Shown here in pieces: positions 33,556 to 42,884 of a stretch of DNA of 64,000 bases (position 1 is the first letter of the stretch; each line of letters opens with the position of its first letter). Under the pieces are notes generated by a model. It was not told the origin of the DNA, made no database searches, and saw only the letters and a program-made list of their open reading frames with translations. Origin of the DNA: Opitutaceae bacterium (lineage in GTDB: Bacteria > Verrucomicrobiota > Verrucomicrobiia > Opitutales > Opitutaceae); NCBI GenBank assembly GCA_027482185.1, contig JAIXWF010000023.1, positions 1 to 64,000 on the forward strand, given 5' to 3'. The position numbers and the translations under genes are program-made.

Positions 33556-34329
33556 TCAATTCGCGAATTCGAAATCGGCAATCAGCTGGTGATGGTCGCT
33601 CGCCGGCGTCGGCCGCACTTCGTGGGCCAGGCAACGCAGCGGAGCGTTGTGAAAGATATGGTCGAGGACGTAGGGCCGGCGGCGCCACGTGACCTCGGTT
33701 TTCTGCACCGTCGCGAAACCCAACGAGGCAAATTGGGAAACGAGCGACTCGTGCTGCCGCACATTGAAGTCGCCGGTCAAAATCGTCGGGCCCGTCGCCG
33801 AACGGATCTGCTCCGCGACCAACTGGCGCTGGAAGGGATTCGTCGTGCTGCTCGCCCCAAGCATGAAGAACGCGAGCAGGTGCGTGTTGAGCAATTGGAG
33901 TTCGCGGCCGTGGATCGTGGTCTTCGCGCCGATGAGCAGCCGGTCCGTCGGCGTCGTCTTCTTCCCGAAGAAATCGAATTCGATCGGCGGCGACGGCAGG
34001 TCCAAGCGCATCGTGTCCCGCAGCGGCGTGCGCGCAAAAATCGCCAGCCCGATGCCGAACGGCAACTCGCGCGGGTCGGCTTTCGGGTAGCTGAAGAAGC
34101 TGTCGTACCCCGCGAGCTCCGCCTTGAGCCGCGTGTAGTTCGGCGGCGGCTGGAATTGCACGCCACCCGGCATCGCCTGCTCGACTTCCTGCAGCAGAAT
34201 CACGTCGGCGTCATGCCGCCTGATCTCCGCGAGCGTCGTCTCCAGCCGGATCGGCGCGCGGTCCGGGTACGTGTCGTCCCAGATCTGCCCGAACTGCATG
34301 TTGAACTGGAGAACGCGGAAACGGCTCAT
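33556..34329 (-). CDS. Endonuclease/exonuclease/phosphatase (EEP) family protein
   Basis: 257 residues from the ATG at 34327-34329, start of the conserved FRVLQFNMQFGQ strand. Family motifs are N of FNMQ, Glu in VILLQEVEQA, LLNTHLLAFF, TILTGDFNVRQ (D-x-N), YVLDHIFHN and the final catalytic-type SDHHQLIADFEF. There is no signal peptide, so it is likely cytosolic. EEP enzymes cleave phosphodiesters in nucleic acids, phosphoinositides or sphingolipids; this one's substrate is unknown. The last codons, encoding IADFEFAN and the stop, fall within a GAATTCGAAATCGGC tract like the dispersed repeats. Confidence 0.82.
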   Translation of the reverse strand: MSRFRVLQFNMQFGQIWDDTYPDRAPIRLETTLAEIRRHDADVILLQEVEQAMPGGVQFQPPPNYTRLKAELAGYDSFFSYPKADPRELPFGIGLAIFARTPLRDTMRLDLPSPPIEFDFFGKKTTPTDRLLIGAKTTIHGRELQLLNTHLLAFFMLGASSTTNPFQRQLVAEQIRSATGPTILTGDFNVRQHESLVSQFASLGFATVQKTEVTWRRRPYVLDHIFHNAPLRCLAHEVRPTPASDHHQLIADFEFAN

Positions 34330-34348
34330 CGGGCGCAACGTCGCCGGT

Positions 34349-34930
34349 TCACCGGCCGGGGCTGCCGCCGCCGGCGGCCGGCGTGACCGCGGCACCGGTG
34401 GTCACCGCGCCGGTGTCGGCGGGATTCTTGCGGAATACGAAACGGTTGATCTTCGCCGCCGTCGCGCGGTCGGCGGCGGGAAACCGCGCCATGTTGCTCG
34501 CGCTCGCGGCCGTCAGGCTGTCCTGGTACTTCGCCACCTTCGGCGGGGTCGTGGTGTCCGCCGCGGTCGACATGCCCGCCTGCCGGTGGTCGAACGCGCT
34601 GCGCGGGGGCGTCGGGGCCAGCTGTTTCTCGACCGTCTCCTTGTCGCGCACGTCCTTCGGGTGCGTTTCCGAAATCTCGACGGCGGCGCGCCGCTCGCCC
34701 AACGGAGAAGTTTTCTTGTCCACGACCTCGGGATTCACCCGCCGGTCCTGCAGGCCCGCCGCGGTCTCGGGCGTCCGCACCGCCGGCGCCACGGCGGTGC
34801 CGGTGGCAAAAGGGGTGTTGCGCTGCGCGGCATCGACCGGGGCCGTCGCGTTCGCCGCCCGCAGCGGAAATCCGCACGCGGCTCCCAGCGCAACGACGCA
34901 GACGCCGATCGGCTTCAGGGCAAAACGCAC
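34349..34930 (-). CDS. Putative exported protein of unknown function
   Basis: About 193 residues if GTG 34930 is used; it gives an N-terminus typical of export (VRFALKPIGVCVVALGAACG then LRAANA). No in-frame ATG is near. The mature part is Ala/Thr/Pro-rich with charged stretches (SPLGERRAAVEISETHPKDV, ARFPAADRATAAKINRFVFR) and no recognisable domain. It lies 62 bases after the ThyX-like gene and 19 before the EEP gene, all on the minus strand, so the three may share a transcript. The reading frame is supported mainly by position and the signal-like start. Confidence 0.5.
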   Translation of the reverse strand: MRFALKPIGVCVVALGAACGFPLRAANATAPVDAAQRNTPFATGTAVAPAVRTPETAAGLQDRRVNPEVVDKKTSPLGERRAAVEISETHPKDVRDKETVEKQLAPTPPRSAFDHRQAGMSTAADTTTPPKVAKYQDSLTAASASNMARFPAADRATAAKINRFVFRKNPADTGAVTTGAAVTPAAGGGSPGR

Positions 34931-34992
34931 ACCGGGAGGAAGGCCCCGGGTCGACTTTGCGGCAACGCAAATGTTGTTCGTTGCCGGCCGGC

Positions 34993-36339
34993 TCACTCGG
35001 GTTCGGCCGTGCCCTCGACGACCCACTCGCGGGCCTCCGGTACGAGCGCCGTGAACTGCCGCAGCGCCGCGCCCAAATGCTCGGCGTAGCGGTAATGCGC
35101 GCCCATGCCGGTGCGCAGTTCCGCTTCGTAGATGAACTTGTCCGCCTGCGTGCAGTGCTCGAACGGCGTCTGCGCCCCGAGCAACAGCGAGTAAACATAG
35201 GCCGGCGAGCCGCGCGCCATCAGCTCGCGCGTGAGCTCGAGTTGGTCCTGCAGCAACGCCGCGTGCGCCGCGCGGTCGATCTCCGGCGGCAAATAGAAAC
35301 CCGCCTGGATGAACGGCGTGTACCGGTGCCCCGTGCGGTGGCGGTTGAGGTCGCGCAGTTCCGCCAACGCCATGTTGTTCCAGGCGAAACTCACGCGCAT
35401 GCGCCGCGTCGCCGTGCCCTGCTGGCCGTAGCGGTTGGCGCGGTGCCGCAGCGCCTCGGCCACGGGTTGCGTTTCCGGCAACCACGGCGGCGTCGCGCGG
35501 TCGACGTGCACCCAGACTTCGTCCGGCAAGGGCGCCGCCGACAAACGCGCTTGGCCGAGTGCGAGCGAAGCGGCGAGTTCCTGCTTCGCCTGCTCGACGT
35601 ACGAGGCCTCCGCGGAACTGTGCCGCATCAGGCGCGGCGACTGTTTCAGCAATTCGTCGCGGATCAGTTTCGCCGCCGCCTTGGCTTCCGGATGCGGCAA
35701 CGAATCCAAGTGCTTCACCGTCGTCGCCCACATGCGCGAGGTCTGCACGAGACCGAGATTCGTCCGCGTCGCGAGCGGGATGAAGTAGCGCGCGCGGTCG
35801 AGCGCGTAGTTCTTGCGCAGCCGCGTCACGACGGCCGGCTTGGCGTCCGCCGGCAGCCGCACGCGACCCGGCTCCGCCGTCGCCAACGCGTCGAGCCGCG
35901 CGTACTCCGCATGGTAGGCCGCGAACGACCGCGCGAGCACGTCGCGCCAACGCGGCGCGAGGTCCGCGGGAATGCCGAGCTCTTCCGCCGTCGGGACGTT
36001 CGCGGCGTCCATCGTGATGTAGCGCGTGCTCGACTCCTGGCCGTCGGCCATCGTCGCGATCTCGAAAATTTTGTACGCGAGCCACATCGACACGTCGTCG
36101 AGCGCCACCGCAAGGCCGCCCGTCAATCCGCCGATGGAAGCGTGCCCGTAGTCGACAAACTTCAGGATGCGATCGATCGAGGCGTCGGGATTCGCGAGGT
36201 CGACCTTGCCGAGAATCGCCGCGAGGCCTTCGTTGCTGCGCGAGTAGCGCGCGAGGACCGAAGCCAGCAACTCCGGCGTGACCTTCGGGCAATCGGCGGC
36301 GGTGGGCGGCGGGACGAGGGCGAGTCCGGTGATTCTCAT
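34993..36339 (-). CDS. ThyX-like (FAD-dependent thymidylate synthase) family protein, long form
   Basis: 448 residues from the ATG at 36337-36339. A ThyX-type motif RHRTGHRYTPF lies at residues 333-343, and an earlier SSTRYITM (near 100) with FVDYGHASIGG (near 65) resembles the first part of the same fold. ThyX monomers are usually 220-260 residues, so this protein looks like two related halves joined, with one retained RHR motif. ThyX makes dTMP from dUMP using FAD and methylenetetrahydrofolate. Whether this form is catalytic is uncertain: the canonical RHRxxS Ser is not obvious. It follows nuoN after 90 bases. Confidence 0.7.
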   Translation of the reverse strand: MRITGLALVPPPTAADCPKVTPELLASVLARYSRSNEGLAAILGKVDLANPDASIDRILKFVDYGHASIGGLTGGLAVALDDVSMWLAYKIFEIATMADGQESSTRYITMDAANVPTAEELGIPADLAPRWRDVLARSFAAYHAEYARLDALATAEPGRVRLPADAKPAVVTRLRKNYALDRARYFIPLATRTNLGLVQTSRMWATTVKHLDSLPHPEAKAAAKLIRDELLKQSPRLMRHSSAEASYVEQAKQELAASLALGQARLSAAPLPDEVWVHVDRATPPWLPETQPVAEALRHRANRYGQQGTATRRMRVSFAWNNMALAELRDLNRHRTGHRYTPFIQAGFYLPPEIDRAAHAALLQDQLELTRELMARGSPAYVYSLLLGAQTPFEHCTQADKFIYEAELRTGMGAHYRYAEHLGAALRQFTALVPEAREWVVEGTAEPE

Positions 36340-36429
36340 GCGCGGACGCAATGGCCGCAAACTGCAGCCTCCGGTGCAAGACACCAGAGGCCGGACGCCG
36401 AAGAATCCCGCGTTACCGGAAAATCCGGC

Positions 36430-37950
36430 TTACTTCAGCGTCAGGAACTGGCCGAACGGTCCCTGGTAAAAACCGAAGAACACGGACGCCAAAGCCAGAA
36501 AACCGAGCGCAAAGCCGGTGACCCACGTGACCGGCGTGCGGGCCGGGCGCGTCGGCGCGCCATCGGCGGGCGGCGTCCACGTCTCGAAGAAGGCCGCCTT
36601 GATCCAGCCGAAGTAATAGAAAATCGAAACGACCACACCGGCCGCCGCAATGGCCAGGAGCCAACGCGCGCCGGACTGATACGCCGCCACGAAGACGAGG
36701 AACTTGCCCATGAACCCGGCCAGCGGCGGAATGCCCGCGAGCGAACCGAGCCCGATCGCCAGCACGCCGGCGAGGAACGGGCTGTCCTTGGCCAGACCGG
36801 CGTAGTGGTCGAGGTCCTGGTCGGAGTCGTCGGCGCCGGCGAGGTGCGTCATCACGCCGAAGACCGCGAACGAGGCGATCAGGTAGGCGAAGAGGTAGAA
36901 ATAGATCGCGTTGGTCGCGAGGACTGACGTCGCCGAAGCCACAACGCCGAGCAGCAAAAAGCCCGCGTGCGAAACACCGGAGAGGCCGATGAGGCGCTTT
37001 ACGTTGTGCTGCGTCAGGGCCGAGAGATTGCCGAAAATGATCGTCGCCGCCGCCATCACGGTGAGGACGGGCGTCGTGAGGGATTGATACGCGGCGAACA
37101 CGCCGTGCTTGCCGCAGAGCGCCATCAGCACGGCGAAACCGGCGGCCTTGGAAGCGACGGCGAGGAACGCGGTCACGGGCGTCGGCGCCCCCTGGTAAAC
37201 GTCGGGCACCCAGATCTGGAACGGGAACGCGCCGATCTTGAAACCGACGCCGACGAGCACGAGGACGATGCCGAGGCTGGCGACGAAGTTGTCGCGGTTG
37301 CCTTCGAGGAATCGCGTCAGCTCCGGGTAGTACATCGCGTTGTCCGAATGCGCCGGCAGCGCGGGATTCCCCGCCACGCCGTAGAGCAGCACGATGCCGA
37401 AGAGCAAAATGCCGGAGCTCAGCGCGCCCATCACGAGGTACTTCAGGCCGGCCTCGAGGGAGGCGGTGCTCGTGCGGTGATAGCTGACCAAAATGTAGAG
37501 GCCGATCGTGAGCGTCTCGAGGACCACGAAGAGCATCAGCAGGTGGTTGCTCTGCGCCAGGAGCATCATCGCCGCGGTGACCACGAGGACGATGTGGTAG
37601 AACTCGATCTTCGGCATGAGCTGCCGGGCGAGCGTGAGGCGGCCCAATTGGCAAACGAGCAGCGCGCAGATCATGAAGAACGCGCGCATCATCTGGCCCT
37701 GATGGGTGTGATGGATGAGACCGTTGAACGTCTCGGCGCCGATCAGGCTGCTGTTCCAATTGACGAACAGGCCGATGAGCGTGCCGAGCAGGCCGGCGGA
37801 GGCGACATCGGGGATGACGACGTGGTGCTTCTTCGGCAGGACGATTTCCAGCACGAGGAGCAGGAGCGCGAGCCCGGCCAGCATCAGCTCCGGGAAAAGG
37901 GCGCTCCAGAGATTGTCCGCGGCGGCGAGTTTGACAGCTTCGAGATTCAT
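36430..37950 (-). CDS. nuoN: NADH-quinone oxidoreductase subunit N
   Basis: 506 residues, about 14 membrane helices, one of the three antiporter-like proton-pumping subunits of complex I. Typical segments are YHIVLVVTAAMMLLAQSNHL, LEAGLKYLVMGALSSGILLFG, with the Lys of helix 7, KIGAFPFQIWVPDVYQGAPT and HAGFLLLGV. It is the last gene of the nuo operon, 12 bases after nuoM. A small CCGGA-AAA-TCCGG hairpin (36416-36428) follows its stop but has no T-run. Confidence 0.95.
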   Translation of the reverse strand: MNLEAVKLAAADNLWSALFPELMLAGLALLLLVLEIVLPKKHHVVIPDVASAGLLGTLIGLFVNWNSSLIGAETFNGLIHHTHQGQMMRAFFMICALLVCQLGRLTLARQLMPKIEFYHIVLVVTAAMMLLAQSNHLLMLFVVLETLTIGLYILVSYHRTSTASLEAGLKYLVMGALSSGILLFGIVLLYGVAGNPALPAHSDNAMYYPELTRFLEGNRDNFVASLGIVLVLVGVGFKIGAFPFQIWVPDVYQGAPTPVTAFLAVASKAAGFAVLMALCGKHGVFAAYQSLTTPVLTVMAAATIIFGNLSALTQHNVKRLIGLSGVSHAGFLLLGVVASATSVLATNAIYFYLFAYLIASFAVFGVMTHLAGADDSDQDLDHYAGLAKDSPFLAGVLAIGLGSLAGIPPLAGFMGKFLVFVAAYQSGARWLLAIAAAGVVVSIFYYFGWIKAAFFETWTPPADGAPTRPARTPVTWVTGFALGFLALASVFFGFYQGPFGQFLTLK

Positions 37951-37962
37951 CCGGATTCCGAA

Positions 37963-39474
37963 TTACTTGGTGGCCACCTGGGTCTTCGCGGTCAGCGCGG
38001 CGTCGATCGGCGTGGAGAACGATTTCGGCCAGAAGCCGACGAACAGCAGTGCCACGAGCAGAATCAGCGCGGGCAGTTTTTCCGCCCAACGCAGGTCCGC
38101 CGGCGGATGCTGGGCCGCGACCTTGGCCATGCGTTCCGTCGCGGGGCCGAAGAACACGGCCGCCGACGCACGCAACCCGTAGATCGCCGAGATCACGACG
38201 CCCGCGACGGCGAGCACGGTGACCGGCACCGAGAATTTCCAGAGCGCGACGAAGATCGTGAGTTCGCCCCAGAAGTTGGCGAAGCCCGGCAGGCCGATGC
38301 TCGCGAAGGTCGCCGCCACGAAGAACGCGGCCAGCACCGGCGTCTGCTGCGCCAGGCCGCCCATCTCATCGAGCGAGAAGGTGTGCGTGCGGTGGTGGAT
38401 GCAGGTCGAGAGGAGGAAGAGCAGCGCGACCGAAAGGCCGTGCGCCACCATCATGAGCACCACGCCGCCCACGCCGAGCGTCGAACCGGCGGCAATGCCG
38501 AGAAAGGCATAGCCCATGTGCATCACGGAGCTGTAACCGATCATCTGTTTGAGGTCGCGCTGCGCGATCGTCACGAGGCCGACGACGAGCACGTTGCCGA
38601 CGACGGCGAGCCAGGCGAGCGGGTGCGCCCAGTGGACGGCGCCGGCGGGCAGGAGCGGCAGACCGACCTGGATCAGACCGTAGAGGCCGAACTTCTTGAG
38701 CACGCCGGCGTGCAGCATGGCGTTGGAGCTCGGCGCGGCGCCGTAGCCCAGCGGCGCCCACGTGTGCAAGGGCCAGAGGGAAACCAGCACGCCGAAGCCG
38801 AGAAGCAGGAGGCCGAAGATGTTTTGCTGCACCGCATCGGCGAGCGGCACGCGGGCGAGGTGCGCCTTGATCGCGATCAGGTCGAAGGAGTTCGCCCCGC
38901 TCTTCACGTAGAGAGCGATCAGGCCGACCAGCGAAACCATCGCGCCGGCGGTGAGGTAAATCGTCATCTTCATCGCCGCGTAGCTGCGGTCGCGGCCGCC
39001 CCAGACGCCGACCATGATGAACGTCGGGATCAGCGCGAGTTCGTGGAAGAAATAGAGGAAGAAGACATCGACGCTGGCGAACACGCCCATCAAACCGCCC
39101 TGCATGATCAGGAGCAGCATCAGGTAGATCTTGAGCCGCTCGGCCTGCGACTGGATCGCGTAGAGCCCGGCGGCGAAACCGACGATGCCCGCCATCGCGA
39201 ACAGCGGCATCGAGATGCCGTTGAGGCCGAGCTTCAGCCCGATGCCAAGTCCGTCCAAGCCGGTCGAATACTGCGTGAGGAAGGCATAGCCGTCGCGGGT
39301 GGCCGCGGAGGAAAAATGGAACCACGTGTGCAGCGCCATCAGCAGCGGCACCGCGAAGGCGACATAGGCGAGGGTCACCGACCAGCGCTTCGGCAGGCCG
39401 AGCGCGATGAGCAGCGCCAGCGCCAGCGGGGCGGCGATGGCGGTCAGCAGGGGATCGAAAGGCAGGTTGCTCAT
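37963..39474 (-). CDS. nuoM: NADH-quinone oxidoreductase subunit M
   Basis: 503 residues and about 14 membrane helices; proton-pumping antiporter-like subunit. Signatures are FFHELALIPTFIMVGVWGG (the key Glu on helix 5), SLWPLHTWAPLGYGAAPSS (Lys-equivalent region and loop), MLHAGVLKKFGLYGLIQV and MIGYSSVMHMGYAFLGI. It is separated by 4 bases from nuoL and 12 from nuoN. Confidence 0.95.
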   Translation of the reverse strand: MSNLPFDPLLTAIAAPLALALLIALGLPKRWSVTLAYVAFAVPLLMALHTWFHFSSAATRDGYAFLTQYSTGLDGLGIGLKLGLNGISMPLFAMAGIVGFAAGLYAIQSQAERLKIYLMLLLIMQGGLMGVFASVDVFFLYFFHELALIPTFIMVGVWGGRDRSYAAMKMTIYLTAGAMVSLVGLIALYVKSGANSFDLIAIKAHLARVPLADAVQQNIFGLLLLGFGVLVSLWPLHTWAPLGYGAAPSSNAMLHAGVLKKFGLYGLIQVGLPLLPAGAVHWAHPLAWLAVVGNVLVVGLVTIAQRDLKQMIGYSSVMHMGYAFLGIAAGSTLGVGGVVLMMVAHGLSVALLFLLSTCIHHRTHTFSLDEMGGLAQQTPVLAAFFVAATFASIGLPGFANFWGELTIFVALWKFSVPVTVLAVAGVVISAIYGLRASAAVFFGPATERMAKVAAQHPPADLRWAEKLPALILLVALLFVGFWPKSFSTPIDAALTAKTQVATK

Positions 39475-39478
39475 CGGG

Positions 39479-41380
39479 TCAGAATTTCAACACCCCGGCC
39501 GCCACCGCCCAGAGCGCGGCGACACCGAACAGGAACCAGTAGGCGTAGGCGTTGGCGTTGCCCACATGCAGCGCGCGGGCGCCGAGACCGAACAGGCCGA
39601 CGATTCCGGCCAGGCCGCGCAGGATCACGCCGGCGAGGACAATCTGGTCGAGGAAGTTCAGCACCATCGCGAAACGCTGCTGCACCTTCGCGACGTAGTA
39701 GCCGTAGATGCGGTCGAACGAGGCCCACAGCGCGCGCAGCGCGCCGAACGCACCCGGCGCTTTTTCCGCCAGCGCATCCGTCGCCGCCGGCTTGTAGACC
39801 ATGAACGCGAGCCCGGCGCCGATCGCCAGCACCGCGAGGGAAACGCCGAGAATCAAGGTGTGGTCCGAACCGTGCGGATGCGCCACCAGACCGTAGATGC
39901 CGTCGAAGGCACCGCGGGCGACCGCCGAATAGAACCAACCGTAACCGCCGATCACGGACAGCACCGCGAGCACAACCAGCGGGGCCGTGAGCGAGAGCCC
40001 ACCTTCGTGCGCGTGCGCCGCGGATTCGCTGCGGGGCGTGCCGCGGAAAACCAAGATCCAGAGTCGGATCATGTAGAACGACGTGAGGATCGCCGTCAGG
40101 CCGAGCAGGCCGAACACGCCTTTGTGATTCGTGTAGGCGAGATAGAGGATCGCGTCCTTCGAGAAGAAACCGGACAGGAACGGCGTCCCGACAATCGCGA
40201 GCACGCCGATCGTGAACGTCGCAAAGGTCAGCGGCATCTTGGCGCCGAGGCCGCCCATCTTGAAGATGTCCTGCTCGTGGTGGCACCCGTGGATCACGGA
40301 GCCGGAGCCGAGGAACATGAGCGCCTTGAAAAACGCGTGCGTCGTCAGGTGGAACATCGCCGCGCCGACGCCGGCCGCGATCAGGTGCGTGTGGGCATCG
40401 GCGCCCGTGCCGTGCACTTCCTTGATCGAGCCGAGGCCGAAGGCCGCGACCATGTAGCCGAGTTGGGAAAGCGTGGAGTACGCGAGGACCTTCTTGATGT
40501 CGCTCTGGATGATCGCGCAGAGCGCGGCGTAGAGCGCGGTCGCGGTGCCGACCCACATAATGACCGTCAGCGCGTCCGGCACCATCAGGACGTTGATCCG
40601 GCAAAGCATGTAGATACCGGCGGCGACCATCGTCGCGGCGTGGATCAGCGCCGACACCGGCGTCGGGCCTTCCATCGCGTCCGGGAGCCACACGTGCAAG
40701 GGCAGCTGGGCGGACTTGCCGACCGCGCCGCAGAAGAGCAGCAGCGGGATGCCGGCGGCCACGGCGGCGCCGCCGTCGACCAGCTTGGCGAGGGCGTCGA
40801 GGTTGGTCGTACCGAACTGGGCTTGGCACCAGACGATGCCGAGGAGGAAACCGAAGTCGCCGACGCGGTTGGCGATGAAAGCCTTCTTCGAGGCATCGGC
40901 CGCGCTCTGCTTGTGCAGGTAGTGGTTGATGAGCAGCCAGGAGCTGAAACCGACGAGCTCCCAGAAGATAAACATCATGAAAAGATTGTCGGCGAACACG
41001 ATGCCGAGCATCGAAAACATGAAGATCGAGAGGCCGCCGAAGTAGCGGGCGCGGGCCGCATCGTCGTGCATGTAGCCGAGCGAGAACACGTGCACGCAGA
41101 GCCCGACGACGCCGACGATCGTCAGCATGAGCGCGGCGAGATCGTCGAACTTTACGCCGATCGAAAGGGCGAAATCGCCGAGCTTCAAAAGCTCCACGCC
41201 AGCGGGAAAATCGCGGTGGCCGCCGAAGGCCAGAATCGCGGCGCCGGCGGCGATGCCGACCGCGGCAAGCACCGAGACGAGCGAGGCCGCGGCCCCGGCC
41301 CGCCGGAGGAAGAGCGCGATCACCGCCGCCGACACGAGCGGCAGCAGGAGCACGGAGAAAACGAGTTGGGCGGACGTCAT
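39479..41380 (-). CDS. nuoL: NADH-quinone oxidoreductase subunit L
   Basis: 633 residues from the ATG at 41378-41380, in the usual range for NuoL. About 16 helices plus the long lateral helix and final anchor expected of this subunit. Motifs are MFIFWELVGFSSWLLI, FIANRVGDFGFLLGI, KSAQLPLHVWLPDAMEGPTP, VSALIHAATMVAAGIYM and KKVLAYSTLSQLGYMVAAFG. It is the distal proton pump of the complex. It starts 5 bases after nuoK and ends 4 before nuoM. Confidence 0.96.
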   Translation of the reverse strand: MTSAQLVFSVLLLPLVSAAVIALFLRRAGAAASLVSVLAAVGIAAGAAILAFGGHRDFPAGVELLKLGDFALSIGVKFDDLAALMLTIVGVVGLCVHVFSLGYMHDDAARARYFGGLSIFMFSMLGIVFADNLFMMFIFWELVGFSSWLLINHYLHKQSAADASKKAFIANRVGDFGFLLGIVWCQAQFGTTNLDALAKLVDGGAAVAAGIPLLLFCGAVGKSAQLPLHVWLPDAMEGPTPVSALIHAATMVAAGIYMLCRINVLMVPDALTVIMWVGTATALYAALCAIIQSDIKKVLAYSTLSQLGYMVAAFGLGSIKEVHGTGADAHTHLIAAGVGAAMFHLTTHAFFKALMFLGSGSVIHGCHHEQDIFKMGGLGAKMPLTFATFTIGVLAIVGTPFLSGFFSKDAILYLAYTNHKGVFGLLGLTAILTSFYMIRLWILVFRGTPRSESAAHAHEGGLSLTAPLVVLAVLSVIGGYGWFYSAVARGAFDGIYGLVAHPHGSDHTLILGVSLAVLAIGAGLAFMVYKPAATDALAEKAPGAFGALRALWASFDRIYGYYVAKVQQRFAMVLNFLDQIVLAGVILRGLAGIVGLFGLGARALHVGNANAYAYWFLFGVAALWAVAAGVLKF

Positions 41381-41385
41381 CGGCT

Positions 41386-41694
41386 TCAGTTCTTCAGCGT
41401 GTTCAACTGGTCGAGCTGGATCGTCTGCCGCTTGCGGAACAGGGCCACGATGATGGCGAGGCCGACGGCGACCTCGGCCGCGGCCACGGTCAGGATGAAG
41501 AAAACGAAAACGTTGCCGTCCATCGTGCCGTTGTAGCGGGAGAACGCGACCAGGGCCAACGTCGACGCCACGAGCATCAGCTCGAGGCACATGAACACGA
41601 CGAGCGTGTTGCGGCGGATCAGGACGCCGATCAGGCCGATCGCGAAAAGCAGCACGGCGACGGCGAGGTAGGCGTTGAGCGTGGGCGCGATCAT
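41386..41694 (-). CDS. nuoK: NADH-quinone oxidoreductase subunit K
   Basis: 102 residues with three membrane helices. The two conserved membrane Glu residues are visible in [10 protein letters not shown] and [17 protein letters not shown]. NuoK is part of the hydrophilic axis linking quinone reduction to proton pumping. The start is fixed by an ATGA overlap with the nuoJ stop (41691-41694). Confidence 0.95.
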   Translation of the reverse strand: MIAPTLNAYLAVAVLLFAIGLIGVLIRRNTLVVFMCLELMLVASTLALVAFSRYNGTMDGNVFVFFILTVAAAEVAVGLAIIVALFRKRQTIQLDQLNTLKN

Positions 41695-42206
41695 TTGATG
41701 TCCTCCAGGCCTTCGAAGCGCTTGCTCAGCACGATCACGCCGAGCATCGCGATCAGGAGCAGGAACCCGAGGATCTGCACGGGCAGCAGGTAGGTGGAGA
41801 ACAGCTGGTAGGCGTAGAGCTTCAGCGTGGCGCCGACGGCGGGCGCGTTGCCGATCGCGGGCTCCGGCAGTTTGCCCTGCGCGACAAACGACACGACCCC
41901 GAGCCCGACAAGCCCGACGGCCAGGACGCGCGCGGCGACCGGCAGCTTGTGCAGCGTGGGCCGGGCGTCGCCCTTCGTGTCGAGGAGCATGACGATGAAG
42001 AGGAACAGCGCGACGATCGCGCCCGCGTAGACGAGCAGGAGCAGGAACGCCAGGAGGTAGGCCTGCAGGCCGACGAAGAGCCCGGCCACGCCGACGAGCG
42101 AGAGCAGCAGGCACATCGAGGCGTTCACGGCGTTGCGGTTCACCACGACACCGACGGCGGTGACGAGGGTGAAGATCGCGAGGACGTTGAAGAGGAAGGT
42201 ACCCAT
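41691..42206 (-). CDS. nuoJ: NADH-quinone oxidoreductase subunit J
   Basis: 171 residues, five membrane helices. The family hallmark [21 protein letters not shown] (helix 3, with the pi-bulge region) is clear, preceded by [20 protein letters not shown] and followed by the final helix [21 protein letters not shown]. It follows nuoI by 30 bases and overlaps nuoK. Confidence 0.94.
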   Translation of the reverse strand: MGTFLFNVLAIFTLVTAVGVVVNRNAVNASMCLLLSLVGVAGLFVGLQAYLLAFLLLLVYAGAIVALFLFIVMLLDTKGDARPTLHKLPVAARVLAVGLVGLGVVSFVAQGKLPEPAIGNAPAVGATLKLYAYQLFSTYLLPVQILGFLLLIAMLGVIVLSKRFEGLEDIK

Positions 42207-42236
42207 GAGGGGAAAGCGGTCGCGCGGCGCGGGAAC

Positions 42237-42779
42237 TCAATGCCGGTCGTTGCCGTGGGCTTCGGCGGACTTCTTCTTGTCCCACTTGAAATGTTGGTCG
42301 GGCAGCGTGCCGCCCAGTTCGTAGAGCCGGGCCTTGTTGTTGACCATCTCCTCGCGGCTGTAGCCGGTCATTGAAAACTGGTTCTGCAGCCAGATCGCCT
42401 CCTCGGGGCAGACCTCCTGGCACATGCCGCAGTAAATGCAGCGCAGCATGTCGATTTCGAATTCCTTGGGCGCCTTTTCCACGTGCTCGGTCGGCGCGCC
42501 GGCGGGAATCTCGCCGGGAGTGATGCGGATCGCTTTCGGCGGGCAGACAAATTCGCAGAGCTGGCAGGAAACGCATTTCTCGCGGCCGTTCGGATCCTTC
42601 ACCAGCGTCGGCACGCCGCGGTAGCCGGGCGGTATCGCCGGGCGCTGCTCGGGATACTCGAGCGTTTCCTTCGGCTTCACGAGGTGCTGCCACGTCGTCT
42701 TCAGGCCGGAGAGAATCTGCGGGACGTAGGTGCGCTCGGCGAAGGTGAGCGGTTTGCGTTCGAGAGGGACGATGGCCAT
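42237..42779 (-). CDS. nuoI: NADH-quinone oxidoreductase subunit I
   Basis: 180 residues. Two 4Fe-4S ferredoxin motifs bind clusters N6a and N6b: [18 protein letters not shown] and [18 protein letters not shown]. The TyrNGxxRGVP-like segment [19 protein letters not shown] precedes the first. It relays electrons from the peripheral arm to N2 in NuoB. A 105-base spacer with a hairpin separates it from nuoH, the largest gap in the operon. Confidence 0.95.
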   Translation of the reverse strand: MAIVPLERKPLTFAERTYVPQILSGLKTTWQHLVKPKETLEYPEQRPAIPPGYRGVPTLVKDPNGREKCVSCQLCEFVCPPKAIRITPGEIPAGAPTEHVEKAPKEFEIDMLRCIYCGMCQEVCPEEAIWLQNQFSMTGYSREEMVNNKARLYELGGTLPDQHFKWDKKKSAEAHGNDRH

Positions 42780-42823
42780 GGCGGGTGAGCGGCTAAACGC
42801 GAAGACGCGAAGAATCGCAAAGG

Positions 42824-42847
42824 TTCGCCAAGGCGTTGCTTGGCGAA
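42824..42847. repeat. 9-bp hairpin in the nuoH-nuoI spacer
   Basis: TTCGCCAAG-GCGTTG-CTTGGCGAA is a perfect stem. It sits in a stretch with GCGAAGACGCGAAGAATCGC on one side and TTGCGTTTCG on the other, giving an extended imperfect palindrome across 42797-42878. There is no T-run, so complete termination inside the operon is unlikely. It may be a dispersed palindromic element or an RNA-processing site. Confidence 0.5.
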
Positions 42848-42884
42848 TCGTTGCGGGCCTTGGCCCCTTTGCGTTTCGTCCGGT

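Noticed and set aside
36416-36428. CCGGA-AAA-TCCGG after nuoN as a terminator
   Set aside because: Stem of only five pairs and no T-run on the transcribed strand.
36967-41536. Very long plus-strand frames (945 and 709 residues) opposite nuoL/M/N
   Set aside because: Highly charged Glu/Arg/His-rich translations of antisense to membrane genes; the nuo frames are unambiguous.
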